Assembly (NCBI GenBank): GCA_033398695.1 | Contig: CM065806.1 | Coordinates: 43,487,001 to 43,551,000, forward strand | Length of the DNA stretch: 64,000 nt | Direction: 5' to 3' | DNA from: Orobanche coerulescens | Taxonomy: Eukaryota; Streptophyta; Magnoliopsida; Lamiales; Orobanchaceae | In this document: piece after piece, positions 44,924 to 56,855 of the stretch | How the letters are laid out: each line of letters begins with the position of its first letter | How positions within the stretch are numbered: position 1 is the first letter of the stretch | Notes under the pieces: model-generated | What the model was told of the DNA's origin: nothing | Seen by the model: only the letters and a program-made list of their open reading frames with translations | The model's database searches: none | Position numbers and translations under genes: made by a program

Positions 44924-47900
44924 ATGGCTGGACAATCTTCTTCCCCTGTTTTGAAGAAATCCGCCAATATCATTGATGGCCGGATCTTCTCCAAACCCGT
45001 AATCATGGAACGTATTATCTCTGAAACCAACGACACCGAACCGATGGAGTATATCATTACTCGTCTTCAAAAACAAGGTCTCTATCGCCTTGGGAGCAAA
45101 ACCGCCGACAAATACGACGCCCATCTGGTTGAGGAATTCTACCTCAACGCCACCGTCCGTTTTCTGTCACTAGCTCAGGGAGGACATGTTGCTGACATCA
45201 CTGCAACAGTCCAGGGAGTGACAATCTGTATCAATCGCGATTTACTCCAGAAAATCTACAGGCTGCCCGCCGACGGTCTGACCATGGACCAACTTGAGAC
45301 GTTTGGGTCTCAAGAGCTGATTACCAAGTTTTATGGACTATTTACCGGGTCCAAAGTGGTTGATATGGTGACAACCACTTGTCACAAGAAAAATTTTCTT
45401 CTTCATTTCGTTTATTTGCATGACTTCTGTTCCAGGATCATTGAAAATCGAACCGGTGCGTTCGAGATGTGCACGAACCTAAGGTTCAGAATGATGGTAG
45501 CTATTTTGACCTGTGGAAAGGTCAATTGGTGCCAAATCATTCTGAAACGTCTTCAAGAAGAGGTGTGCAAACCTGCCACCCAAAAGAAATCATTTGGTTT
45601 AATGCTGAACTACATTCTGACGAAGTGTGGAGTGACGCAATCCTCCGACGCAAAGAAGAATAGCTCAAGGATATACTTAGGAGGTGTCAAACCCTCTGCG
45701 TATAACCAGAGCACCATACACTGCAATCACCCGAGAACCAGGCACATGCCAATTTCTGCCAACCCAAGAGATGAATCCGTGAAGGTCCCAGAAATGGAAT
45801 CTTCAAAGAAGCGAAAGCGATCTCACAGCAAGAAACAGTCTGCTGGTGAGAAGCCCAAGAAGAGACTCAGGAGGCTTTCAAAAATCAAAGCCAAGCACTC
45901 CGAGGATGTCTCGCCCGTGGTGCAACCCATTGATGACGAACCCCAGGGCCCAACCCCTGTGGAAGAGGTGTCTCCTACTGCATCGACAGTAGATCCCGAG
46001 CCTTTGGCGGCTACGACGGATGTAGAGACATATGCCAACGCTCAAGACGTTAGCACGTCGGCTGCCCATTCGGAGCCAAAAGCTACTTCTTCTCTGCGGG
46101 ATCCCACACCCGTACAGGATCCAATTTCCTTCGGGGCACCATCCCTTGCAAGGAGTCCATCTTCCGTACAGGATCCCATACCTGTACCGGAATCCCTCGA
46201 AACAGCGTCTCCAGACGTTATTCGAAGTCCCTCCCCTGACTCCATCATAAATCAAACACTTCTTTCGGTTCAAATTGAACAAGCGTACGAAAGATTTCTG
46301 CAATGGAAAGGCTATAGGCTAGCTCCGCATTTACACACTGTACAACTGGAGCGAATGGAGCCACGAAGAGCGATTTGTCTCCGAAGTAACAGACTCAACT
46401 GAAATTGAGGCCCTGCTTCGATGGGACAACGCCTCTTGCAAAGATCTCATTGAAAGCCACCTGCTGCACAAATCTGACGGCAGAAGAAAAGGAAAGAAGA
46501 AGTCAGAGGACTCTCCCATTAATCCAAAAGACGACGACGATCATGACTCAGACGACGACGACGACGCTTTACAAGCAGGTCTGAGAATGATCCGTGAAGA
46601 GGCTGAAGCCCGAGACGCCTCTCCACCCAGAAAAGACGAAGGGCCATCTACCCAATCCAATCCCCCTTCGCCACAGCCGGAGAACATTCCCGACCAGGAG
46701 GAATCAGTCCCTCCAGTCGAGGAAGATCAAGAAATTTTGGAACAGGCATCCGAGCCTGTTGCGACCGAAGAAGCCATTCCTGCAACCCAACAGGAGGATT
46801 CAGTCCCTTCTGCATCCATATCTGCCGAAGAACCTTCGCCACAGGACGCTTCTGAACCATCTGTCGCCGAACCACAAGAAGCTGCCCCCGCCCCTGCAAC
46901 CTTGGAATCCGAGGACGGTACCGAACCTGAGGATGTCCAACTTACTTCACGTCCATCCGTGAATGTAAGAAGGCTGAACGGTGCTGACGACTTCGCCCAG
47001 CCTGACTCTCCTATCTCTGCTGCACGAAAAGAGCGCCTGCGAGCTCTTGGCCTTCAGACTGTATTTATCCAAGATGCAGTAAACGCTCTATCTTCTGTTG
47101 AAAAGGCACTGAATTGGATGCACACCTCTGCCGTAGAAGAAATGACCACTCTTCAACACGAAGTATCTCGAGTTGTCGATGCATTCATTCTTCTGCCAGA
47201 AGTTTTCAAGCAAGCCTTGAAGATAATGGAAGATAAACAAGAGCAACTGCTGAAGGAGGAAGCTACAAAGACAAGGATTGCTGAAGCCAAGACCGCCTGT
47301 GCAATGATTGAGAACAGCTCTCAGCTGCGTACGCACGACAAATGCATTAAAGAAATGTCGCAGACTCTTTCCTCCCTTGTTGAAAGAATAACCAGCATCG
47401 AGACCAAACAGGACGCCGCTCTTGAAATCCTGCAAAGTCTTGATGAAGCCAAAAAGGGGGAAGAGGCACGAGAAGCTGCAAGGAGAATAAGACTGCAACA
47501 GGAAAGGGAATTTGAGGCTGCTCAGAATAGTATCGCTGCCGAATTGAACAAACTAGCACCTCAATCCCAAAGTTTTAGAATTTCAGGCTCCAGACCAGTA
47601 TTCCATGACCCAAATGTCCCTTGGCAAACTCTTATCCAAAGACCTTCGGAAATACGTCTGCCGACCAACCGCAACCCAACTGCCGAAGAAGTGAAGCACT
47701 GGAGGAAGAATGAACTGATGAGATATTTTGTCAGACTCATCAGGGAATCCGCCATCTTCAAAAATTATAAAACGTTAGCGGAAGCGGCAGATAAATTTTC
47801 AAAGATGCTAGAAGAAGGTAAACTCCCTCTCCAAATCGAAATGAAATCAAAACATAGAAGAGGAGATCGGGTCACCCATCCAGAAGATTGGATACTTGCC

Positions 47901-48026
47901 TTTGATCGCTCATATGAAGGAAGAGCAATTTACCAGAAACGAGGCAATGATTCACTTCAAAACTGGTGGCGCGGTACCGAGTACGAGCAAGGAAAGAGAC
48001 CATGGAGGCATGCGGATTATAAATGA
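44924..48026 (+). pseudogene. Sirevirus third ORF (envelope-like position), one frameshift
   Basis: Two frames, 44924-46402 and about 46330-48026, overlap and would join into a protein of about 1030 residues through one indel near 46320-46335. ATG 44924 has plant-like context (cttcaatggct). The N-terminal about 270 residues form a folded-looking domain (YLNATVRFLSLAQGG, INRDLLQKIYRLPADG) resembling what I recall as the putative plant transposon protein domain (PF20167). A basic NLS-like stretch (SSKKRKRSHSKKQ) and Pro/Glu-rich repeats (VQDPI twice) follow, then an Asp run (about 46530-46565), a coiled coil (about 47150-47540) and a basic C-terminus. I see no signal peptide or transmembrane helix, so an envelope role is not supported. 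Confidence 0.8.
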
Positions 48027-48533
48027 AGAGCTGAAATTTATGTATATTTTTTTTTGTTTTATTTTTGTAATTTCTATTCGAAACAGCAAACTTTGTACTC
48101 AATCATTTTGAATATCAATAAAATAGTTTGTTTGTCTTGAAAGATTACAACTCGTAATCTACTGTGTTAATGTATGATTACTTAAATTGTTTGATAGGAA
48201 TCTCAAGTTAGATAAACTTGATTGAAAAATAAGCTGTACGAACTAGTCTACGAACAGTTCATAATTTCAGTTGTAAACTTAGAATACATTGTAAGATTAT
48301 GCCTGCGCGCCAATCACAGGCTTAAGTTGTAATAAAAACTGTATCGAACGTGCCTGCGAGCAGTTCATCATTATTGTAGACTAAGTCACTAAGTCAGACC
48401 TATTGACAAAAGACCAAGAAATCTGCCAGAAGTCATCGAAGAAGAATACTTCATAAAGAAGGTTTTGGCATCATCAAGAAGACTCGAAAAGTTAAGTAAG
48501 ATAGTCTTGGCAAATTGTCAAAAAGGGGGAAAT
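48027..48533 (+). other. Sirevirus 3' untranslated stretch, poly(A)-like signal and PPT
   Basis: The stop is at 48024-48026. A T-rich run follows, then AATAAA at 48118-48123 about 90 bp later. The PPT (gtcaaaaagggggaaat, 48518-48533) directly precedes the 3' LTR. No ORF. Confidence 0.75.
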
Positions 48534-49688
48534 TGTTGGGAAAAACAAACACCCTGTATCGAATCAGCCGGGATACCCGATCCCTGTATCGATTGTTATT
48601 TGTTATTGAGAAGGTTTTGACATATATGCCTAATACAGTAAAGGAAAACTGTATCGAGGCTTCAAGGCTTTATCCTATATCGAAGACCTGCCTCGAATCA
48701 GCATAAGTGAAGCTCGTCAGTACAGCAAGAAGACTTGTAAAAGACTAAGTATGGAAACTGTCTCGATGCCCCAAATACAGTCATCTTCCATACAGTTCGC
48801 AAAAGGACAAGAAAGTACACAAGTCAAGACCCGTTGAACAAAGAAGTATTTAAATACTCAAGGATAAAGTATTTAAATACTGCCAGTTTTCAGATCTTCA
48901 GAATCCCGCGAAATCCGGATCGTGTCTTAATCCCGTTGAAACGGAATCTCATTCAAACGGATATCTCAACGGATACTTTCCTCTGAGACTATATATATCT
49001 TATGAAGACATTGAAGATCATATACCAAGTTAACCAATCGAAGTAACCTAACTCTCAAAGCTATCAAAGTTATCATCTGAGCAAACATATCTCCAAATCA
49101 TACTGCTATTAAGAACGAAAGAGATATACAGTGCTCAACATCAAGAACAGCTATCATCAGCTCAAGAACTTCAAAGCTGCTGTTCTTACCTGGTTACCTA
49201 CTTTTTACCTCTGTGTAAAAATCGAGCTCTGTGTGAACTCAACAAGTTATTTTGACCTGTGTGGGACGAATAAGGACGAAGCTTTGGAACTGTGTGTGAA
49301 GAAGCTAGTCAAGAAGAAAGCTTTAACCAATCTGTGTGAACGGTTGAAAGTGATATTCTTTGTATCAATCTGTGTGAACGATACAAGGATAGGTTTGTTT
49401 ATAATTACGTAGTTGTGTACGCAGTAATTATATAATAAACTTTTTACTCCTGCGTGGAGGACCAGTGGACGTAGAGGGGTTTACCTCGAACCACTTAAAT
49501 TACTGTGTTATTTACCTTCTGCTTTTACTGTTTGAAATTACTGTGATATATTAAGTATACACCAAATACTTAGTTGCTGTATCCACGGCAACTAACTGTA
49601 TCCAAGACTTCCGCTACGCACTCAGATTTAGATTCCGTACATTTTGTTGATTTCCCAAACTGTATCTAGTATACTTAAGTGGCCAACA
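48534..49688 (+). repeat. Sirevirus 3' LTR (1155 bp)
   Basis: Pairs with 37377-38526 with few differences, mostly small changes near 48690-48720 and 49420-49530. TATATATA is at 48990-48997. Confidence 0.93.
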
Positions 49689-50377
49689 TCATGTGATTGA
49701 TTGTTTATTTAATGATAGGATATTAAGGACGAATTTCCTACGATAATCTAGTGTTGAGCCTTCCCGATCGTCGTTTCCGTTGGAGTTCCGGATTGTTCCA
49801 ATCAACTGTATTTCCGGAGTATTCGCGAGAGATTACCAAGGCAAGTACCTTGATATACGAATTATAATTATGTGAAATCATTGTTGCTGAAGTGTATGAA
49901 TCATGTTATGAATATCTGCATTTATATTATATATATAGATATGCGTGGATATATGTATAGATATATGTATATGTATATAAATATACATATGGAGATAAAT
50001 GTTGGGTGATTCATACCAATATTAGTCGACGTACTCAACTTAGACTAAAGTACGAATAATATTTATAGAGGTAATATGGTAATGTTTGTATTCTCGGTTG
50101 AGTTACGATATAAGGATATTTATGTAGTATTGATTGATAGTGTTGAAGGCCTAATGTGCTAAGTCTTGATGAATAACGTGCGAGTTGTTGTTTATTTTGC
50201 GTAATTGCGCATCGCGAATAAATTATGTGAATTGATGAACTGATTTGATAATTGTTGCAACGGTTGACTGTGTGCTTGGTGTTTGTAATAATGTGAATAC
50301 TTGTTATGAGAGACGTCATATCCGGGTACTTCTGAGGGCGGGGCGTGCACTCCGGCCTGATGTACGCTGCAATGAGC

Positions 50378-50530
50378 GGCTCCATATGATTGGTGAACAC
50401 CGGTGTTACTTAATGCGCGAGCAAGGGGCGGCTCCTATGGGAGTGAACGCCGGCGCGGTGACATGTGCAATGGGCGGCCAATATAGTGGAGTGAACGCCG
50501 GTACACAGGTGTGCAAGGGAGGCGCCTGGC
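50378..50530 (+). repeat. Short GC-rich tandem repeat in Del-2 LTR
   Basis: Three degenerate units of about 48 bp, each with a gggcggc-like start and gtgaacRccgg, beginning near 50374, 50426 and 50473. Confidence 0.7.
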
Positions 50531-50814
50531 AGGCTTATTGGTAACGGATATTCGAGTGATAGCTAAGACCCCGTTACCAAATGATTTTCCAAATTTAAAT
50601 CTTTGCAACTTGCTTTAAATGTTGGTCTTGATGTAGACCGCGATTCATGTTTTCTGGAGTTCGTTCCAACTTGATTTAAATGTTGGTGTCAGGGTTAATT
50701 AACCAAGGATATTTGACGAGATCTCCGAGGGTTAATTAATCAGGGGTCTTGAGCAGGATTTGTCGAATGAAAGGCTGTGCCTTTGATTGTACTGTGTTGA
50801 TTATTCTGTGTATT

Positions 50815-51005
50815 GGGTCGAGGATCCCGTGGGATGTTGAGATTTGATCTCGTGATGATATTATTTGGATTGGGCCGAGAACCTCGTGAGATATTGTAAT
50901 GATTCGCTTGTGATAGTGCTTTATCATTTGGGTCAAGGACCCCGAATAACGTTGTAATGGTTTTCTTGCAAATTGTTTTCCACATGTTGGGTCAAGGACC
51001 CGAGA
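50815..51005 (+). repeat. Tandem inverted-repeat units GGGTCAAGGACCC in Del-2 LTR
   Basis: Four units begin at 50815, 50872, 50930 and 50989 (period 57-59 bp). The core is GGGTC-3 nt-GACCC. The last two are perfect stems; the first two are diverged. Confidence 0.85.
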
Positions 51006-51775
51006 GCTTTTGAAGTATTTTCTAAAGTATTTCCATTTGATTTTCAAAACCCCAAGATGGCCCGAGTCAATATTAATGTTTTCGAACTTTCTTATCAAAA
51101 TACTTTTCCTTTTATAAAAAGGGATTTTTCTGACTCCTTGGGCTCATTTAAAGTTTCATTGGTGTCATGTTCTGTAAGGAGAATATGACAATGTGATTAT
51201 CTTTCACCTTGTGTATGTAATGCTATTCTGTGTTGACCATTTAAATGTGTGGTTTGTGTTAAGGTTTCACGACTGTTGAGCTTTGTGTTGTTATTATTCG
51301 TATATCTTGTACTTGCACTAGCAAAATTCCAGTTTGTTAACCCCCGAGTTTTCGGGGGGTGGGTGCCTGTTATGCGCTCAGGTTTTGGCAGCTCGGGAGC
51401 AGTCACCGGATTGGCTGGGAAGGAGATGGAGGACAATGATACTAATCACACCAGAGTCAGTCTTTTCTTTTGTTTCATTTGGTTGGTAATTCTCTATCAT
51501 TCGAGTATTCGCCCTTGCATAGGTGTAGTTTTCATTTATTAAATTGAGTTGTCGTTCTTTTCTGTGTTCAAGTTTATTTTTGTCATTGAGATGTAAAGTT
51601 CATTTGTTTCTGAATTGTTTAATGACCTTGTCGGTCTGCGTTGTATTTAGATTGACCCCGGTCAGTCAATCATTTTGTAGTCTAGTAGAGTTTAGCCTTG
51701 TAGATCCTTGTAAGAAGGGCCTACGAGTGTAACATTTACGGATGTATTCTGGGGGTGTTACAATATGGTATCAGA

Positions 51776-51787
51776 GCTTAGGTTTGC
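51776..51787 (+). other. Del-2 primer-binding site
   Basis: TGGTATCAGAGC, an exact initiator-Met tRNA complement, three bases after the LTR end. This fixes the orientation and the 3' boundary of the long LTR. Confidence 0.92.
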
Positions 51788-52786
51788 GAAAAACCTAGGC
51801 CGTTGGGTCAAGTCCATGTCTTGTGTAAGTCGTGCGCGTCAGAGTTGTGATTAGTATCGTGGTTCCAACATCATCTTCAAGCAATCCGTGATGGTAAGCC
51901 TCCCGAATCGTAAGTCCCCTTATATACCTATTTGATTATATTGTGCTTAACGTGAACCTAGGGTTTGAACTTGTTAGAGATTATATTGTTTTACGATATC
52001 ACCTGCATATACGGTTCGAGTGAGAATGGTAATGTAGTATACTTCGGTAGTCGAACATATTTATCGATTTTTGCATTTCAGTAGGATAAATCTTTGAGTG
52101 TTAATTTTATCCGCTGCGTGAGTATTTTGAAATGACTCTTGACATTTTGGCATTTTAGTCTTGCACATCTTAACGGTATTTTTATGACGGTATTTAATAT
52201 TTTACAAATGATTTTGTAAGTTTTGGAAAATGCTACCGTCATCGGCTTTTTGGCATATTTTGAAATGATTTTTAAATGGTTTTTAGCCTGGTAGGTTCCG
52301 GCGCAGAATCCCCGGCATGTAATATTTCCGGGCCGAATTACGAACATTTCAATGTAGTGTTTTGAAATTTTCCTAACATTGTAAACCTCATGATTTAATG
52401 TAGTCATGTCGAATGGTCACGTATTTTGGTGAAAAATTCTTTCGAATAAACATTTTGGTAGAAGAGGAAGGATTTTCAAAATTGTGGTATTTGGGACTCG
52501 ACATTTTTGAAATATTTCAAACTAGTTATAATTTGATTTTCAATTTTCTTGTAGGCATTACTCGAAAATAATATTTTTTTTGAGTCATTGTATAAACTTC
52601 CTCTTCCAAAACAAAGGACAGTATTTACAAGTTTTGAGCACAACGTGACTCGGCTTTTGTTTCGAAATTTTTTTTCATTAAAAGCATACGCATAATGATC
52701 GTCCTAGATGAAGGACTGGAAGTTGATTTCAGAAAATTTCGTGCTTTACGATATTACCGTTATTCTAAGGATGCTAATTAAACCTT
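51788..52786 (+). other. Del-2 untranslated leader and decayed gag start
   Basis: About 1 kb with no recognisable ORF, T-rich, with several long A/T runs. The gypsy capsid expected after the leader is not found. Confidence 0.65.
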
Positions 52787-53181
52787 ATGTTGATAATTGT
52801 GGTATACCGTACAACCGACTATGTGATAACAATAAAAGGTACTATCTGCATTAGCATGATGAGCCCTGGCGGATGTAGACGTAATATAGGAAGCGGAAGC
52901 GGTGAGGTGGTTCGTACGACAACGATTCATGTTACGGTGAAGGAATATCAAGATCAGACGATAACCTATGAAACCTCCTCAGTGACCGAGCCAACGAGCA
53001 GAGAAAAGAGACCGAGGACATCTGGAAAATTTTTGGGCGGTGGCGAGACTAAGGTTCTCAAACCCCCACGTCATTCGAATGCGTCGTCTTTGCGGTCGAG
53101 AATGAGCATTGGGAATCCCCAACCAGCATCGGTGACTCCCGGTAAGAAGAGAGTGTGCTTCAACTGCAACCGTACGGGACA
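52787..53181 (+). pseudogene. gag: Del-2 gag remnant
   Basis: An open stretch that ends with a partial nucleocapsid: a basic Pro/Ser linker (about 52990-53150) and the start of a zinc knuckle CFNCNRTGH at about 53157-53183, like CFNCGEQGH in Del-3. The knuckle is cut by TRG-4 at 53182. The N-terminal residues are unlikely to be real coding sequence, and the capsid domain is missing, as in Del-3. Function is lost. Confidence 0.75.
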
Positions 53182-54368
53182 TGTTGTTGCCCAAAATATT
53201 TATCCGAAGATTAATACTGCTGGAAGACGGACAACAAACAACAATTTGCGGGAGTACTTCCGAGAGAAAATGAATAAATACAAGATTTGCTGGGTTTGTT
53301 AGGCCCAAGCTTGAATGCTCTCGCGAGATGTTATTAATACAAATATTCGTGGATAAAAGTATTAATGTGAGAAATCGAAATACAATGAGTGTAAAAAGAC
53401 TCTATTAATCCGGCTCTTGAGCGAAGCTCGGTGTTCTTCATCCCTGCCAATCGTCTTCTTGATGAGAGAGGCCGGGAGAAGTAAGTACCGAATGATAGCT
53501 GTTGCCAAGAGTTGGAGATAGCCAAGTGCTGTGAGAAATTTCTTGGGAATGCAGAGAATGCTTGTTCAGTGAGGAAAAATCCGAGAGCAGTCCAAGTGCA
53601 GGGAGCCGTGTATATATAGAGGCAGCCGAGTCTTTTCTTCAGGCGGGCGATCGCCTTCCGACCATTATAATAATAGGACGATCGTCTGCCGTCCCATATT
53701 ATAATGGGGCGATCACACGGGCTGTCGGCCTAAAGTCCAAGGTAGATGCTGTCAGTCTGCCTAAAGTCCAAAGCTACAGCCGGCAGCCAGCTGGGCGGTC
53801 CAATGAGGAGCCAGCACGCGTCCGGGTTCACTGTCACATGCGGTCCTACTGACAACTTTAGGCGGGCCTGTCGGCTGGTGGACGGATGCTGACAGGCTGT
53901 AGTCAATGATCCGTGAATTGCGGATCTTGTCTCGGCTCTTGCACGTGGGTTCAGTCCTGAGGCTCGGCCTTTGCCGACTGGATGACTATCGGCATTTTGC
54001 GGTCGTCTCTAGCTGGTCACTGAGGGTCGGCATCGGTCGGTCACCAAGGGTCGGTCGGCAAGTGCCGAGAGATGATCATCCGCTAGTCGGTCGCCAAGGG
54101 TTGGTCGCAAGTGCCGAGAGATGATCGTCCGCTAGTCGGTCGCCAGGAGTCGGTCGCCAAGTACCGAGAGACGATCGTATTTGATGTCGATCGCTCGGCA
54201 CCGGGACTTATCCTGGGACCTTCGGTTGGCCGATACATCTTGTCTGCTGGGCTAAGGCTTGGTCGCATGGTCGCTGGTCGGCAGTTCTGCCTCGGCTGCT
54301 CGGCAGTGGCTAGGTCGCCCGATCTCCGAGGCGATTGCCGGTCGGAGAGTATAATTCTCGACACAAAA
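53182..54368 (-). repeat. TRG-4 3' LTR (1187 bp)
   Basis: The plus strand runs tgttgttgccc...ctcgacacaaaa (last base triplet changed). It is longer than other copies because of small duplications near 53745-53775 and 54040-54165. A TATA-like tatatata is at 53611-53618. Confidence 0.88.
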
Positions 54369-55199
54369 ATTTCCCCCCCAGCTTGCTCCTATGTTGAAGA
54401 AATGGGGCGAGGTGGTTCTTGCTGGCGATCGTGTAAGGATGAGGACGAGCGATCTTGTTGAGCTGACTTAGGATTCGGACTTGGGCTATCATGGTCGATT
54501 GGCTAGCTATCTTTCGGTCTTGTACCTGCAAAAAACAACATTGGCCGATCCCTCTCAGAAACTTGATGGTTTCGTTTGTTTGAGGAATCGTGCACAGTCG
54601 CGAAGTTTGATGGACCGACTCCATGTCCGTGTCTTGGTGCGCGAAGACATTGAGTGTCTCGTGACTCACTTTATTATGAGGGTCCTCTGTTAGGCTGCAC
54701 CTCGCCTCGTATTTAAACCAAGGGCGTGCGGTCTCGGTCTAGAGGAGTCCTTGCGTGGGGCAGCGTCGATGAATCAACTCCACCTCCGCGGCTTGTTTAG
54801 CTATGCTTCCACCTCGACCCGCCATGGAGATGGCGAACCCGACGGTGTACGTTGAGACGGGGGTAGTGGCACGTGTCGCTTTGTCCGGGTTCACCAAGTT
54901 AGATGATGATCCTTGAGGGCGGGCGATCGTGTCCACTGATTAATTTTGGAGGGCCCTCAGACTACGCCGGCCTCGTATTTAATCGAAGGGCGGGCGATCT
55001 CGGCCCAAAGGGACCTTGCATGGCCGAAGCAGCCGGTTCCATTGGCTACCAGGACCATGGCTTTATGATGTGCGGTGGAGGCGATCTTCATGCCTTAGTC
55101 CGTCATTTTATATGGTGGACTGTCAATGGCGATCGTGTCCTCTGGGTTTTGGTGATGTAGCGTGATGATCGGCGATCGGGCTGGAAGACTGTAGATCGT
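54369..55199 (-). other. TRG-4 non-coding 3' tail
   Basis: Matches 22268-23040. It keeps both cctcgtattta(a) repeats (near 54705 and 54970). Around 55060-55130 it has a segment shared with TRG-2 (about 15490-15545) but not TRG-3. No ORF. Confidence 0.72.
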
Positions 55200-56708
55200 T
55201 GATAAGTGGTAATTTTACCACTTATTTCTAGGATTTTATACTAGGTTTTTATCTCGTTTCGTGATTAATGTGCTCGTATTTGGCTTATTTATGATTAGTC
55301 GAGCCGTATTACGCGTTTGGGTTGGTTTTAGTGTGTTTGCAGGTTTTTAGAGCCAAAAGGACCCAAAACGAGACAAAGGACCGAGAGTCGAGTCAAACGG
55401 ACGGAAGAAGCATATTTTTGCAAAAGACAGACGAACCTATCGGGCCAGCCTATCGGCCGATAGGTGCGTCCGAAAGATGTCCGAGCCCTATCAAGTGAAG
55501 ATCAGACGAATCGCCTATCGGGCCAGCATATCGGCCGATAGGTGCGTCCGAAAGGTGTTCCTGCCTTGTCGAGTGAAGTCAACCAACGAACCAACTATCG
55601 GGCAAGCTATCGACCGATAGGCCAGGCCCATAGGCTGCTACGCAGGCTCTCGTGTTTTGACGGATTTTGACTCTTTTGGATAGATTTTTGTTTCCTAGAT
55701 TAGGCCCAATCGGGATTTTAACTCCCATAGGATATATAGACCTCTCCTAGACCTAGGTTAGGATGGATCATCATTCTTTTTCATCTTTTATCATCTTGAG
55801 CATAATTGTACATCTTGTGGGGAAGATTAATTCCTTGGAGACAAGACTTTTTGGAGGCAGCAATTATTATTGTTTTTCGGAGATTGAAGACTCGGAGTTC
55901 ATCCGTAAGGGTTGTAATCTCTCTTTTCATATTAATAATATGCATTCTTCATCTAGTTCTTGTTTAATTTCAATTATGTCTGGCTAAATTCATTGATTGA
56001 TTCTAGGGTTAGTAATTTTAATTGATGTTCACATGATATTCCTTTGATTACCTTTTGACCTTTCATCCTAGGCTTGTGTTCAAGATGTGTTAAATCTCGT
56101 GCTAGATTAAAGGGCCCTTAATCGATGCATGTTAGCTAATTGATTTTGCCCAGAAGGATTAATTAATTAGTGGAATTACTTGATGCACAATATGATTTTA
56201 TCTTGAAACCTGACGGAGAAAGATAAATCATAGATAAATAAGTTGGTGCTTTTTAAGTGATTTAAATTCTTTGAGCCCTGGCGGGGAAAAGGGTTTACAT
56301 TAACTATCTTTCTAGGTTGCCTTGATCGGGATTCTAGATCGACTGAGTGATTATTTCTAGGATTGAATTAAAATTTGGGGAAAAGGAATCAAGTGAATGG
56401 ATTGTGCGAACTCAATTAGATAATACTACCCTAGGATCAATTAGATTTAAACTTGTGATTTTATCTTGCTAATCTGTTTCATTTGCTTGATTTAGATAAT
56501 TCATCTTTTATTTTTATTTTTCGATTTTTGAAGAAACAAACCAAATTTTCGGATTCCTAAATAGCAGTCAAATTTTGAGTAGAGTTACTTCCTTTATTTT
56601 CGACACATCAATTCCCTTGGGTTCGATACCTTGGAAATACTTCGAGGTTTTACAAATTTTAAAATTGATCGGATTTGAAAACCATACTACGCGAATCCAA
56701 GCGATCAA
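55200..56708 (+). repeat. Athila 5' LTR (1509 bp)
   Basis: Begins TGATAAGTGG and ends ...ccaagcgatca before the PBS. A perfect hairpin with arms AAGTGGTAA/TTACCACTT lies at 55204-55223. Three copies of a module with TATCGGCCGATA or TATCGACCGATA lie at 55437-55625. The partner LTR is outside the window. Confidence 0.88.
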
Positions 56709-56713
56709 TTTTT

Positions 56714-56731
56714 GGCGCCGTTGCCGGGGAA
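56714..56731 (+). other. Athila primer-binding site
   Basis: TGGCGCCGTTGCCGGGGA five bases after the LTR, matching the known Athila-clade PBS. Confidence 0.92.
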
Positions 56732-56855
56732 TTGATAGAAAACTTAAAGGGATAATTCGAAAAAGAAGAGATTGTTACTTTAGGTTGTATACTATTATTA
56801 TTAATATTCGATCTCGTTTCCTCACATCTTGTTTTCTCTTTCTTGTAGGCGGTGC

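Larger units (their letters stand above)
37377..49688 (+). mobile_element. Complete Sirevirus (Ty1/copia, SIRE/Maximus type)
   Basis: 12.3-kb plus-strand element with LTRs 37377-38526 and 48534-49688, PBS at 38527-38540, PPT at 48518-48533, and TSD tcgtg (37372-37376) versus tcatg (49689-49693), one CpG change. Gag has a long coiled-coil extension, pol has copia order, and a third long ORF lies between pol and the 3' LTR. These three traits are characteristic of Sireviruses. It interrupts the Del-2 LTR. Confidence 0.93.
49689..51772 (+). repeat. Del-2 5' LTR, segment 3 (R/U5 end)
   Basis: First 5 bp are the Sirevirus TSD. Ends gggggtgttaca at 51772, next to the PBS. It contains an AT microsatellite (49927-49990) and two short tandem arrays listed separately. 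Its end matches the reverse of Del-1 and Del-3 LTR ends. Confidence 0.85.
53182..55199 (-). mobile_element. TRG-4, gag-only LTR retrotransposon, 3' part
   Basis: Minus-strand copy inserted in Del-2 gag (flank ggaca at 53177-53181). It contains the 3' LTR (53182-54368) and the non-coding tail (54369-55199). It is cut at 55200 by Athila before gag is reached, so gag and the 5' LTR lie outside the window or are lost. Confidence 0.88.

Noticed and set aside
44924..48026. Calling the Sirevirus third ORF an envelope glycoprotein
   Set aside because: I see no signal peptide, hydrophobic membrane segment or Cys pattern; it has NLS-like, acidic and coiled-coil parts.
49927..49990. Matrix-attachment or origin signal in the AT-rich stretch
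   Set aside because: A plain TATA/TATG microsatellite; nothing else supports a special role.
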